A DNA stretch of 64,000 nt from Mesotaenium endlicherianum (GCA_009602735.1 WELA01002119.1:315874-379873); one strand, 5' to 3'. Counted from the first letter of the stretch, positions 17,880-29,034 are shown. Numbers and translations are program-made. Notes: generated by a model not told the origin, from the letters alone.

Positions 17880-19100
17880 AGCCGCCCGCCCCTTGCCTTC
17901 TTGTGTCGGGGCGGGCGGGCTGGTTGCTGCAGGCAGTTGCTCCCGCCCGCCCCTCGTGTGTTTGTGCTTGTGTGGGGCGGGCGGGATCAGCAGCCCGCCC
18001 CTTGTGTGTATGTGTTTGTGTGGGGCGGGCGGAATCAGCAACTCGCCCCTTGTGTGCTCGTGTGGGGCGGGCGAGCCTGCTGCAGCAGGCAGCTGCTCCT
18101 GCCCGCCCCTTGTGTGTTTGTGCTTGTGTGGGGCGGGCGAGATCAGCAGCTCCCCCCTTGTGTGTATGTGTTTGTGTGGGGCGGGCGAAAGCAGCAGCCG
18201 CCCCTTGCGTGCTTGTGTGGGGCGGGGGGGCCTGTTGTTGCAGGTATTTGCTCCTGCCCGCCCCTTCTGTGTTTGTGCTCGTGTGGGGCGGGCGGGAGCA
18301 GCAGTGTGGGGCGGCCGGGAGCAGCAGTCTGCCCTTGTGTGCTCGTGTGGGGCGGGCGGGCCTGAAGCTGCAGGCAGCTGCTCCTGCCAGCCCCTCGTGT
18401 GTTTGTGCTTGTGTGGGGCGGGCGGGAGCAGCAGCCCGCCCTTGTGTGCTCGTGTGGGGCGGGCGGGCCTGCTGGTGCAGGCAGCTGCTCCTGCCAGTCC
18501 CTCGTGTGTTTGTGCTTGTGTGAGGCGGGCGAGATTAGCAGCCCGCTCCTTGTGTATATGTATTTGTGTGGGGCGGGCAGAAGCAGCAGCCCGCCCCTTA
18601 TGTGCTCGTGTGGGGTGGGCGGGCCTGTTGCTGCAGGCAGCGGCTCCCGCCAGTCCCTTGTGTGTTTGTGCTTGTGTGGGGCGGGCGGGATCAGCAACCC
18701 GCCCCTTGTGTGTTTGTGTTTGTGTGGGGCGAGCATGAGCAGCAGCCCGCCCATTGTGTGCTCGGGAGGGGCGGGTGGGCCTGCTGCTGCAGGCAGCTGC
18801 TCCTGCCAGCCCCTCTTGTGTTTGTGCTTGTGTGGGGTGGGCGGGATCAGCAGCTCGCCCCTTGTATATATGTGTTTATGTGGGGCGGGCAGAAGCAGCA
18901 GCCCGCCCCTTGTGTGCTCGTGTGGGGCGAGCGGGCCTGCTGCTGCAGGCAGCTGCTCCTGCCCGCCCCTTGTTGCTCGTGCTTGTGTGGGGCGAGAGGA
19001 GCAGATGGGGCAGAGGGGCAGAGGGGGCAAAGGGGGCAGAGGGTCACGAGGGCAGAGAGGTGGGCAGGCTTGCATGCAGGCTGCTGGTCCTGCCCGCCTT
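17880..19100 (+). repeat. G-rich minisatellite, left array
   Basis: Imperfect tandem modules built from GCCCGCCCCTTGTGTG, TTTGTGCTTGTGTGGGGCGG, GCGGGATCAGCAG and, every second or third module, CTGCTGCAGGCAGCTGCTCC. Module length varies from about 50 to 110 bases. A purine-rich block (AGAGGGGCAG type) ends it at about 18990-19060. The G-rich strand is the + strand, the sense strand of the transposase gene that follows. Open frames run through in several phases on both strands only because the modules lack stops. Confidence 0.85.
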
Positions 19101-19245
19101 ACACAATAGTTGCCCGCTCTTTGCCTTCTTGTGTTGGGGTGTTCTTGTGTTGTCATGCGGCTGCCAACCTTGTTGTGGATCCTGAAGCTGTTGCTGTTTA
19201 TCATTTTATGTGTTGCAGGTTACTGCAGCTTGGTGAGCATCAGCT

Positions 19246-20297
19246 ATGGACCCTTGCAGTGCAACAACAAAGATTTTTACTGTCTTAGCTCTCCTCATTG
19301 TCATATTTGCGGTTCAACAGTGGGGCTCCATACAGCAAGCTTTTGGTGAAGTCCTCAGAAACACCACTCATGAGTTAGACATGGCCGTTGAGAGGCAAGC
19401 TAGGGATCGATTGCAGAGATTTTTACAGTTCACTATGCAACATACTATGCTATGTTATCATGTTAAGGTTGGGAAGAAGAAGCGTAAGCATCGTGAGGTG
19501 TATGTGTATCCTAGGGACTCAACATGGTTTGAATACTTGGTGCTCACTCAATGGGAAACACTACGATGGAGAAGTTTGATGACTTTGAGCAGCTTCATGG
19601 ATGGCAAGGCGTTGCTGGTGCCATTGACTGCACCCATATCAAGATCAAAAGACCATATGGGGTGGCAGGTGGGTGCTACCGCGACAGAAAAGGTGACTAT
19701 AGTATCATTTTGCAAGCAATTATAGATTCCAAGTGCCGATCCTTAAGCGTTTATGGTGGGTGGCCTGGGTCTGTTCATGATTCTCGCGTTTTTAAAGCAT
19801 CTCCTACACATTTGGCCTATGTGGCATATACCCATGTGCTGGCAAGTACCCCTCATGTGCAAATCAAGGATGGACATCTCGTTAGACCATATATTTTAAG
19901 GGATGCTGGGTATCAACTAATGCCTTCGAACATTACACCATACGATAAGGTCAAGTGCCAAGAGGATGCCTTACGTCAGGCATTCAATTATGAGCATTCT
20001 AGTCAAAGAATGGCGGTAGAGAGGACCTTTGGTGTTTTCAAAAATGTGTGGCGTTTGTTTGGTGGTGTAGACAGGTGCGTAAAGTACAATACGAAGTCTA
20101 TAAGCGTCATTTTGATGGCTGGTTGCATCTTGCACAATTGGCTGATAGACATTAAAGAACTAGACGTAGAAAGCTACACCTTACATGCTGAACAGGCGGT
20201 GCCTGGGCGTTGTGACGCACAAGAAGCTGTAATAGCCAAAGGTAGTATAGTGAGGGACAAGCTGCAAGATGCATTCTGTGAGGCTCGTGTTGTGTAG
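19246..20297 (+). pseudogene. PIF/Harbinger DDE transposase, N-terminal part disrupted
   Basis: The catalytic half reads openly from 19551 to the TAG at 20295-20297 and holds the DDE triad of Harbinger nucleases: Asp in GAIDCTHIKIKRP, Asp in GSVHDSRVF, Glu in RMAVERTFGVFKNVWRLF. The upstream half begins at ATG 19246, after an acceptor-like TGTTGCAG. It is in another phase and passes almost directly from RDSTWFEYL to the catalytic domain. The roughly 100 residues with the helix-turn-helix found in this family appear to be missing, so the copy is probably dead, unless an intron is spliced in a way I cannot see. AATAAA follows at 20324-20329. Its partner in transposition should be the Myb-like protein on the opposite strand. 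Confidence 0.8.
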
Positions 20298-21786
20298 ATT
20301 ATTTGCGCTCATATTTTATTATTAATAAAGTTCATACTTGAAGGTAGCAGTAGGATATGAATTGCTATATGATGTTAGGCAACTTAATGGCCATATTATT
20401 TCATATTTTCTATACCCAATAAAAGTTGTGCAATGTCGCGACTATTATCCGTTTGACGGTGTCCCACGCGCAGCGCACGCTACGGCCACCTAGTGCGGAA
20501 AGTCAACGTTGACTCACTGACCACTTGACTGATTACATCGCAGTCAGCGGTTATGGCGGCGTCAAGACCACTGGCAAGGGGTCAATGTCAGTGTGCCCCA
20601 CACCCAGGGATGGGGGAGATTTTGACAAGACAGCCGCGAGGCTAGGAAGTGGGGATCAGCAATGAGCCGCCCAGCAAGTACCAAGTCAGTTACTGTGTGA
20701 CTGGCAGATTAAGCCAGGTCATGGCTGCAATGCCAAGATAGGTTACGGCCGCCCGGTTGGGAAAACTTGAGCAAGTGGTATTTGCTTGCACGCCGCTCAG
20801 GAGTTCTTAGCCATGAGCCGATTAGGCGTGACTGCCGGCTGAGAAGCTAAGCAGCCACGCGCGACAGTCACAAGGTGTGCATGCATGCTGAGTGACTACG
20901 AGTTTGAGTTGAGCATGGCTAGGCAAAAGCGACATGCAGCTAAGTTGTGAGACTAAGCACGGCATTCACGAAAGATGACGCTGTGTAGTGCCTGTGAAAG
21001 GCACGAATCTTGCCTAAGACATGTCATTCACTCTCACGCGCCTTTGCCAAGAAGCAGGAGCAGAAGGAAAGAGAAGAAGGGCGCGAAGAAGAAGAAGGAG
21101 TTCCCAAGGCCATTGGAGGGCCAAGGCCCCACGCTTTTGATGACGCTGAAGATTCTTCTGTGTATCATAGATAAAGTTAGGATTGTAGGAGTTCCCAAGA
21201 GGGAGTCTCACTGTTGAAGAAGGAGAACTGCAGAATAGAATCTGCTAGGAGATTAGCACAGAGTCAGCCAAACGCCACAAGTGTGTGTGAAGCAGCCTTA
21301 AAATGGTGAATTGTGTGTTACTTTCCAAGTTCTCAGAAGTCGCATTCGCATCTCGAAGAGAGAGAGTAGTATTGACAGATAAAGCTCTCAGTGAAGAACT
21401 GAGTGAGCCCAGCCTGGCAGTGAAGAGCTGTTAAGGCGCGGTGTTAAGTGAAGAGCTTGACCAAGGCCAACATAGACGTAGTTTCAGAGTTTTGTAAGCT
21501 GACTTGTGGAAGTTAAGCGAAAGCCTGAAGGGCGGTTTTCTCTGAATCTGACGTTGCATGTCAAGCTGCTTAGAGTGTGATTTCTGCAAACTACAATTTG
21601 CTCACCTGTGAATCCAAGAACCTTAAGGCATAAAGCCTATGTGGAAGTAAGAGACTTTTGTCCTACTTCTAAGAACTTCAGTTCTGTGGTTCAGGTGCAT
21701 AGAAATTCCAAAGCAAATTGGGGTTGAGGCCTGTGAGGGCTGCCGGTGCTCAACCTGGAAGGGGACCCGGAGAAATTCAACTGTAC
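20298..21786 (+). other. Harbinger 3' UTR, then 5' leader of the methyltransferase gypsy element
   Basis: AT-rich Harbinger sequence reaches about 20435, then composition changes abruptly to a GC-richer stretch starting TGTCGCGACT. That point could be the 5' LTR edge (TGCAA just before it). I could not align an LTR pair: nothing here resembles TGTAAGAGGAATTAAGG, where the 3' LTR seems to begin (39499). No clear tRNA primer site was found. No gene is seen. Confidence 0.4.
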
Positions 21787-23658
21787 ATGCAGTTGAGAAG
21801 TGGAAGACTCTACTACCCTGTGGAGCCTGCGGAAGGTTCTGATTCAAGCCAGAGTCCACGAGGAAGTGAGACATCTGAGCACACGGATAACCTGTGGAGT
21901 GAGCAACCGTCGAGAGACGAGTCTTGCCATACTGCCACGAACGGTGAGAATCCGTATAACGCGCAATCCTTTGTACCCAATTTGGGCAGAGAGCACAACG
22001 TGTGGGATAAAGATAGTGAGTCTTGGTCACCACTCGAAATGACTGGTGATAATAAGGATGAAAATCCTAAGTTCAAGCTGTCTACAAAGTGTTTTAGTGG
22101 ACGAACCAGTGGAAATAGTCTCACTTTCGAAGAGTTTGATGAGATCTATTGGGCTGACTTCTTTGAGAAAATTCGAAAGGATTCTTCTTACACTCAGTCA
22201 GTCGCTTTTATAAGCTTGGTTCAGTACTTGGACAAGGATGCCTTGTTGCTGTATCGCCAATTTCGGAAGGATGAGAACCTTATCCAAGAATGGGCGTTTG
22301 ACGAGCAAAAGAAGGCGAGGGATTTGAAAATCCAGAAAGAGGCTGCGAAAGCCCGCCTGTCCGCTTTGTCATCAGGAAGAGCGATACCTGCTGCACCTGT
22401 TGAGAGCGTAGACTTAGCTGCACTAACACAAGAATTAACAGATGCCATGAAGCAACTCACCGAGGGTCAGCAGCGAGCGGCTACTCGAGATGATGATGCT
22501 GGATCTGTCGTAGAATTGCGTAAAGTGTATGAAAAATTGTCTGAAAAGATTGCTAATGCTCAGGAACGAGTAACACGCATAGCTGCACCTTTTACATGGC
22601 AGCATGGTGATAGTGTCACCACGGAAGCAAGCCATGCGCAAGCGTTGGCTAGTTGCCGTAGGGATATGGAGGCTGGGGATGACCAGTTAGACTCTGAGCA
22701 CTGTCTGCGTCGTTTCTTTAAGTTGCTTGAAGCAACATTCCCAGAGGATCGCAGTCATAAAGTGCACCGCTATGTGCATTTTGTCCGTCGGAAGAACGAG
22801 ACAGTGATGGAGGTCAAATCCAGATTGGTAGACCTTGCCAAGAAGGCAGGAATCTATGAGCCTAGGATTGTGGCTGACAAATTCTTATTGTGTCTGGGTA
22901 AAGACACAGATTGGGAGGTCAGGCCGCACCTATTTGCGAAACGCAGAATCGACTGGAACATCGACGAGGCTGCTGAAATAGCACGCAATGTCGAGGAAGG
23001 TAAAGTCTGGTGCAAGGAGGCTTCCAGGACGCTTATGGCTCCTGAGAAAAGGGAGGAATCCTTTCAGCCTAAGGCCAATAGCTCTAATTTTCAATTTAAG
23101 AAAAAGAGCGGGTCTTTCAATAGGTTTGCTAAGCACGCCAACACCGCTGAGACAGCAGAGGGCTGTTGGAATTGCGGGAAACCAGGACATCAGAAGAGAG
23201 GTTGTCCGTACCCGGATGCTAAGCAATTGTCTGCTAGCAAGGCGCAGGTATGCGCACATTGCAGTAAAAAGGGACACTCAGAATATGAGTGTTGGTCCAA
23301 GAACCCAAATCTGAAACCACCATGGGCTAATGCTGCCAAGAAAGAGGCGGATAAAGGTAAGAAACGGGAGAGAGATAATTATGGTAACCGGAAGGGTAAC
23401 CAGAAGTATGATGCTATGAGTGCAGAGATTGCAGAGTCGAAAGCTCAATTTGCAAGACTAAGTGTGCCTAGTGTCTACTATGATGCAATTGTGGCCAAAA
23501 AGACCGTCTGCAAAGGCGAGAAGCTGACGCCTGAGAAGGCCGTGGCTGCAACGGCTGCGGAGCGCGCAGATCATGACCGTCTGGTTCCAAGAAGTGCTGG
23601 GAAGCTTCCTCAGACCTTTTGGATCACTCTCAATGAGAACGAGATTGCGCAGCTATGA
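21787..23658 (+). CDS. gag: Gag of the methyltransferase gypsy element
   Basis: About 623 residues from ATG 21787 (MQLRSGR); the frame is open a little further upstream. A helical Gag core lies in the middle (around LRRFFKLLEATFPEDR and KSRLVDLAKKAG). It is followed by two CCHC zinc knuckles, CWNCGKPGHQKRGC and CAHCSKKGHSEYEC, that would bind the RNA genome. The C-terminal 100 residues are basic. It ends at TGA 23656-23658, after which the same frame stays open into the protease. The TGA is therefore either a read-through stop joining Gag to Pol or a later mutation. Confidence 0.8.
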   Translation: MQLRSGRLYYPVEPAEGSDSSQSPRGSETSEHTDNLWSEQPSRDESCHTATNGENPYNAQSFVPNLGREHNVWDKDSESWSPLEMTGDNKDENPKFKLSTKCFSGRTSGNSLTFEEFDEIYWADFFEKIRKDSSYTQSVAFISLVQYLDKDALLLYRQFRKDENLIQEWAFDEQKKARDLKIQKEAAKARLSALSSGRAIPAAPVESVDLAALTQELTDAMKQLTEGQQRAATRDDDAGSVVELRKVYEKLSEKIANAQERVTRIAAPFTWQHGDSVTTEASHAQALASCRRDMEAGDDQLDSEHCLRRFFKLLEATFPEDRSHKVHRYVHFVRRKNETVMEVKSRLVDLAKKAGIYEPRIVADKFLLCLGKDTDWEVRPHLFAKRRIDWNIDEAAEIARNVEEGKVWCKEASRTLMAPEKREESFQPKANSSNFQFKKKSGSFNRFAKHANTAETAEGCWNCGKPGHQKRGCPYPDAKQLSASKAQVCAHCSKKGHSEYECWSKNPNLKPPWANAAKKEADKGKKRERDNYGNRKGNQKYDAMSAEIAESKAQFARLSVPSVYYDAIVAKKTVCKGEKLTPEKAVAATAAERADHDRLVPRSAGKLPQTFWITLNENEIAQL

Positions 23659-23718
23659 CAAGCCAAGCCTGGACCACGCAAGACATTTAGTTTTTCGCTG
23701 GAAAAGCTGAAGGCTCTA

Positions 23719-24567
23719 GTGGAAGACCGGGTTCAGCACATTCCTTGTCTTTCACTCGCTGATCTGCGTCTTACATATCCTTTCACGATTGAGGAAGCCG
23801 GACAGCAACTGGACCTAGCTGAGGAAGGCGCAAACAGCGCTTCGCTGCCTACTAATTTCAGCACTGTGAGAGTGCAGAACAAGGATAGAGTTTTGACGTT
23901 TAACGACCGGGCCGCTCCCAATATCCTATTGGACACTGGCGCACAGCCAGTAATATTGGGAAAGCGAGCTGTGAAAGCTCTGGGATTGACGGCAAGGGAC
24001 CTGAAAGAAAGTCCTTTCCAGTTGAGGACTGCATCTGGGCAGATTTCAAAGTCTTGTGGAATCACCCGCAAGCCTGTGAAAATCACAGTAAACTTGGGGA
24101 AACCTGAGGAAGCGTCACTGTTCATAGAATGTACGGTGACAGAGGCAGAGAACTATGATGTTCTCTTGGGGGCAGAAGCTCTGATTCCCTTGGGTATGGT
24201 CATCAACCTGCGGAAGCAGAGGGTGACTTACCAATCGACAAATCGGCAGCCGACAGGAGAAATTCCTGTAAATATGGTTTGCTTGGGAGAGGCAAACTAC
24301 GGACTGCTAGACTGCTATGTGAATGACCAGTATCCAGACCATTATGACCTCATCATGCAACGCGAAGAGAAGATCTACACCAGCGTCAACATGCCGACTC
24401 CCTTGGTTTGGCAACCTCGGATTATGGAGCAACTAGAAGCTGTGAGTAACAGGGACCGTGGCCCGCTAGAGCTGCTGCCAGTTCCTTATCCAGTTAAGAC
24501 TGCTGCCAATTTGATGCCTGGAGTAGACCCACTACCACGAGGATGGAAGATCCTTTTCGCAGGATAG
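23719..24567 (+). CDS. retroviral-type aspartic protease region
   Basis: It is in the same frame as Gag, directly after its TGA; codons between 23659 and 23719 are also open. The active-site motif NILLDTGAQPVILG (Asp-Thr-Gly-Ala, about residues 72-85) and the later hydrophobic YDVLLGAEAL motif are those of retropepsins that mature the polyprotein. The remaining 120 residues have no motif I recognise. It ends 25 bases inside the methyltransferase frame, in a different phase, so either a frameshift or a separate start is needed for the next protein. No catalytic residue is missing in the protease itself. Confidence 0.8.
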   Translation: MEDRVQHIPCLSLADLRLTYPFTIEEAGQQLDLAEEGANSASLPTNFSTVRVQNKDRVLTFNDRAAPNILLDTGAQPVILGKRAVKALGLTARDLKESPFQLRTASGQISKSCGITRKPVKITVNLGKPEEASLFIECTVTEAENYDVLLGAEALIPLGMVINLRKQRVTYQSTNRQPTGEIPVNMVCLGEANYGLLDCYVNDQYPDHYDLIMQREEKIYTSVNMPTPLVWQPRIMEQLEAVSNRDRGPLELLPVPYPVKTAANLMPGVDPLPRGWKILFAG

Positions 24568-26690
24568 GAGTAGTAGTGCTGGAATTGTTCGCCGGACTTG
24601 GTACTGGAACCATCGCACTGATTCAGCGAGGTATCCAGGTATCCAAAGTGCTGTATGTGGACAATGATGAGAGTGCTTTTACAGCATTTGAGGAGGTCAT
24701 GAGTCAGATGCGGCAAATGTACCATTTCAAGGCATTGGTGCCTACTAGTGTGGTGCATCTTGCTGGAGGAAACATTCTCGATGTGAAGTTTGAGGACCTG
24801 TATGGTTACAGGATTGACTGAATTTTTGCGGGATTCCCTTGTCAACCTTTCTCGCAAGCTGGGAACAGGAGGGGATTCAATGACCCGCGAGCACAACACT
24901 GGGGAAGGATGGTGAAAATCATCAGTATGCTGCGGGAACGCCAGCATCTCTACCCACCAGTGTTTGTGATTGAGAATGTACTTCCAGGGATGGATTACAA
25001 CCAGATGAAGCCAGGAGATCCATGGCTGGTCTTCGACTCCACCCTGGGTCATCATGTATTGATCAACGACGCCAGGCACGCAGGACTCTCACACCGGGCC
25101 AGACTATTCTGGACCAACGGCATGTCCATTGAACTCCTGAGGGAGATGGAGGAGATTACGCGGCGCACGCCAACGGCAGTATTTGTGGGAGAAGCACTGA
25201 TGGTGGAAACCAAGCCAGTGATCAGGGTGGATTCCTACCCACAGTACGTCGTCAACGAGCCAGGCCGGCCAAAGATGGTGCTGCCCACCTTCACAGCATA
25301 CCCAGGATCACGCGCATTCGTGAATGGAGGACCAGGAATGGTCAAAGATGTGCACGACAGAGAAGCTCAGTGGAGAGAGCCGACAACTGAAAAGAAGGGA
25401 AGGTGCCTGGGGGTACCCAACTCCATTGCACAAGAAATTGTTGCAATGGTGGGACAGGACAACGCTGTGAAGATATTCGGCAATATGATTGGGCATCTCT
25501 CCATGACATGGTTGGTAGAGACGATTATGACTTGGCAACAGATGACGTTCTCTGACAAGCCTATGCCCACGCCGAGGCCGGTAACGATTGGAGTCTATGT
25601 GGTGCCAACCTCTGATCAGAGAGCTATCAGGGAAGCGTATCAGCGACAAAAAGAATATGGTGTTGAAAGAGACGCAGCTGAGGCTGACCAAGATGATACA
25701 CTCAGAAAAACCAGAGTGGTGGAGCTGACCAGGTGTCAAGACCTATTGGCGCGAATTGACAATCGGATGGCGACTCTACACGACCCTCTGGAAAGAGAGT
25801 TGCGGAGGCTGCAAGAAGACGTAACCATGGAAGACCAGGTCTTTGGGAGCCCATCCCCAGACGCGGTAACATCAAAATATGAAGAACGCCAGTGCAATAT
25901 TGGCGAATGTGCCGAAGAATGCAGTCAAAATTCAAGAAATTTTGGAGGGTCTGGAAAGACCATTTGCCTGGAGGTGATTTTTGAAGAACACAGGAAGGAG
26001 ACGGCCAAGAGATTGCTCGCCACACTTGTTCTGATGAGCCCAGGGCCAGAGGCCAAAGGGCAACCACAAGACACAGTTGGCAGCACAGCTGAGTCGATCA
26101 CCAGGCAAATCATGGCGCAGTTGCTACAAGCAGACGCCCCTCGACTCAAGGAAGAGAAAGTGGCGAAAGCAGCTCTTGCTCTACAGTCAGCCATCATCAA
26201 CATGGCGAGGCTCAACACAGGAAGGGATGAAGAATTGCCGCCTCCTAGAACAGAGAAGCCGGAGGAGGAAGAGGATGCAGAGATGCAAGGCCTCTTGGAG
26301 TTGGAGTTCCCATCACTCAACAATGAAGGGGACATTAGGGAAGAAATTCCACGTTTTCCCACGCCAGAGCTGGATCTGCTTGACTTACAGGAGCTGAGGA
26401 CAGACGACAAGGTAGCTGACCACCTGATGGGGCCAAGCCCGGCAGACCTTTATGAAGAATTAAAGTCGCCAACATCCAGTTCTCCTACTGCCAGTCTTCC
26501 AGTATCAGAGCCCAAGACAACCGCACAACCGCCGCAACGGCAGGAGGTGACTGCCTGCACTGCTAAAGTGGAGACAGCACAAGGAAAGCCCGAAAGTCGC
26601 GCAAGCAGACCAAGGAAGGTGGCCCGTGAGGGTAACGCATCTTTTAGGAGGATGCTAAAGCGATATTTCAAGCATAAGGGGAAGGCTTAG
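24543..26690 (+). pseudogene. C5-cytosine DNA methyltransferase with long C-terminal tail, one stop
   Basis: From ATG 24543 the frame shows the methyltransferase motifs in order: I (LELFAGLGTG, SAM binding), II (YVDNDES), IV (FAGFPCQPFSQAG, catalytic Cys codon 24840-24842), VI (FVIENVLPG), VIII (SHRARLFWTN) and X (IFGNMIGHLS). A single in-frame TGA (24819-24821) stands between motifs II and IV; otherwise the 715 codons are open. Motif IV is Dcm/Dnmt1-like, whereas HRARLFW recalls Dnmt3, so subfamily is uncertain. The roughly 370 residues after motif X are charged and acidic (EEEEDAEMQ) with no known domain. Its place between protease and RT makes it an element protein, presumably methylating element DNA or chromatin around it (inference). 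Confidence 0.8.
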
Positions 26691-27505
26691 AGAGAGGGCG
26701 TTCCGCGAGGAACCACAGCCCCACCTCCTCCGCCTCTGCGGGATATTCTACAGAGAGAGGGAGAGGACGGCTTGGTTCGCAGGGCAATGGCATTGGGCAT
26801 TAGTGTACCGCCAGGCATGAACACGCCCTTGTTGCAACTATCAGATCTTAGGATACAGAGGTCGGAGGAGCCTGCTCCCATGATACTGCAATCCCAGGAT
26901 GGGAACAGATGGATCTGAGAAACACCATCAGCCGCTTGACCGCAGCAGATGATGCCTTTCTTGCACAACTAGCGGCACCTCAAAGGCCGCAAACGTTGGT
27001 GCAGGCATGGATGGTCACACCACCCGCAAGGGAGGAGTATCGCACGACCGTCGCCCGCATAGCTATTATTGAGCGAGAATGGGACTGGGCGATCAGCCCT
27101 AGGACAGATCTTGCAGGTTTTCCAATGGCAAACCAACCTCGGCCACGTGAAGAAGGAGGAACCGGGACCAGTTGGACTGCAGTCGACAAGGACATGATCC
27201 TGAGGTAGCCCATCCGGAGGCGCCTGACATACCCCTCATCGCGGGAGAGGCGACGCGTCATTGGAAAAGGTAAAAAGCCTAAGAAACAGGCTGCCGAACT
27301 TATGGCAACGGAGGAGCAAGCTGCAAAGCCTGCTACCCCACCTCCTAAGAATCAGGCAGAAAAGCCTGAGAGCCAGAATCAGGCAGAAAAGCCTGAGGGC
27401 CAAGATGAGGGCGGGAAGCCCCCACCTGCACCTAAGGAGTAGCAACTACTCGATGCCTTTGTTGGGGAGAAGCAACCTGAAACGGAGACTTTTGCCATTG
27501 GGAAA
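26691..27505 (+). pseudogene. decayed linker between methyltransferase tail and RT
   Basis: Open pieces in changing phases (26909-27208, 27261-27536) suggest former coding sequence with several indels. A run of LRIRQKS/EKPESQNQ-like repeats lies near 27330-27410. No domain is recognised. Confidence 0.5.
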
Positions 27506-28286
27506 ATGGTCTCAGTCCAGCAGAGAGCACAAGTAGAAAGGTTGCTGAAGAAACACCGCAAGGTATTTGCTTTCGCTAAAGGGGAGATTGGTAGAACCAC
27601 TGCCGGTGTGTGTGAGATCACACTAACTACTGATAACCCAGTCAGACTAGGGCCGCATAAGCTCAGTCAGACAGAGTGGGACTGTGTGGAGAAAACTTGC
27701 GTTAGCTGCATAAGCTCCGCATGATTGAAAAATCTACCCCAGTGCATGGGGCTCCCACAGTTGTAGTCGCTAAAAAGAACGAGGCCGGCAATTACACTGC
27801 CACTCGTATGTGTGGAGATTACAAGCGACTGAATCTCTACACGGAGCCAGACAGTTATGTGATGCCTACACCGAAAAGGAACTTTGCAATTGCCACCACC
27901 GGAAAGGTGTTCAGCATCATCGATCTGCGCCAAGGCTTCAACCAGATCCCTGTGAAAACAGAAGATCGAGGTGAGACTGCTTTCTGGGCTCAAAGGGAAC
28001 TTTGGCAATGGACAGTAATGCCATTTGGGCTGAAAAATGCCCCAGCCATATTTCAGAGGACTATGGATAAAGTGCTGGAGGGGCTGGATTTCGCTAAGCC
28101 ATACATGGACGATGTGGTAGTATTCAGCAAGTCCATAGAGGTGCACCTCGAGCACTTGGAACAAGTGTTCCAGCGCCAGGAGAAATTCCAAATGAAGCTG
28201 CATTTTGGGAAGTGCAGATCCTTTGAGGCACACGTGCCTTACCTAGGACATGAGATTGGGAACAATGCTACGTCCCCTCAGGCTGT
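27506..28286 (+). pseudogene. reverse transcriptase, N-terminal two-thirds, interrupted
   Basis: It begins with the pre-RT linker (HRKVFAFAKGEIG) in one phase and shifts near 27690, where one base seems lost and a TAG appears. It continues from 27721 with RT motifs: YKRLNLYTEPDSYVMPTP, FSIIDLRQGFNQIPV, TVMPFGLKNAPAIFQ and the catalytic PYMDDVVVFS. At 28287 the LTR of copy C enters right after the palm/thumb motif YLGHEIG. The reading resumes at 37233. This was a standard Ty3/gypsy RT; it is now broken by frameshift, stop and insertion. Confidence 0.85.
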
Positions 28287-29000
28287 TGTAATGAATCAGT
28301 ATATTAGTAAATATAATATTCATTTAAATATAATAGTTAATTAAGTTCAGCCTGCTGAACTTTAGTTAATAGTCAGTCTGCTGGACTTTACATAATTATC
28401 AGTTTAATGACTCAGCCGGAAGCAGCAGGCTGAAGTCCATATAAGTCAGCTTGCTGACCCATTCTTTGACAGCCAGCTGACTTCCGTACTCGGTAGCAGC
28501 GAACTGCCTTGACTTAGACCTAAGTACGATATGCTAGATGAATGGCCAGATGACATCCCTATGATGGATGGCTATTCGGGATGATGGGAGATGGCGGTGG
28601 ATTTGGTTAACCAAGGTCTTACCAACGTGGTTAACTCCCGGGTAGGCGGTGCCATCGCACTGACCGTTGAACAGTAAACTCATTCCATGTACATATGCTA
28701 GGCATTGCTCTTGGGTTCGGCATTCGGAAACGAGGCCAACTCTCCTGTACAGCTTACTGAGAGAGATCTGAATCCAAGGCGAGTACCCATTGATACGCAC
28801 TGCCTTCTAACCTTGCTTATGTATGAGTTTACTGCATTATTGATGCTAGTTTACTCGCATTTGACTTACGAGTATTATTCACTGCTAGTGTATTGTCCTT
28901 TGCCGTTTAACCAGTTAACGAAAATACCATAAAGATAACTTGCTGATATAAAGATCTTTATTAATTGTTAATCGCTTATTTGGTAAGTTGATTCATTTCA
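28287..29000 (+). repeat. 5' LTR of copy C
   Basis: 714 bp, TGTAATG to TTCATTTCA, with the CATATAAG form of U3. Its partner is at 36513-37232. Confidence 0.95.
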
Positions 29001-29001
29001 G

Positions 29002-29013
29002 TGGTATCGGAGC
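29002..29013 (+). promoter_or_regulatory. primer binding site of copy C
   Basis: TGGTATCGGAGC one base after the LTR, as in copy B. Confidence 0.9.
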
Positions 29014-29034
29014 AGTTATCACAGTCTTCTTTGT

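Noticed and set aside
17548-18738. Long Cys/Gly/Val-rich open frames through the left minisatellite (up to about 396 codons, both strands)
   Set aside because: They exist in several phases at once because the repeat modules contain no stops. There is no conserved domain and no sensible start. The mirror frames at 56821-57937 arise the same way.
20600-20620. CCCAGGGATGGG shared by 20604 and 54680 as evidence for the LTR pair of the methyltransferase element
   Set aside because: The match is only about 12 bases and the flanks do not align, so it does not establish the LTRs.
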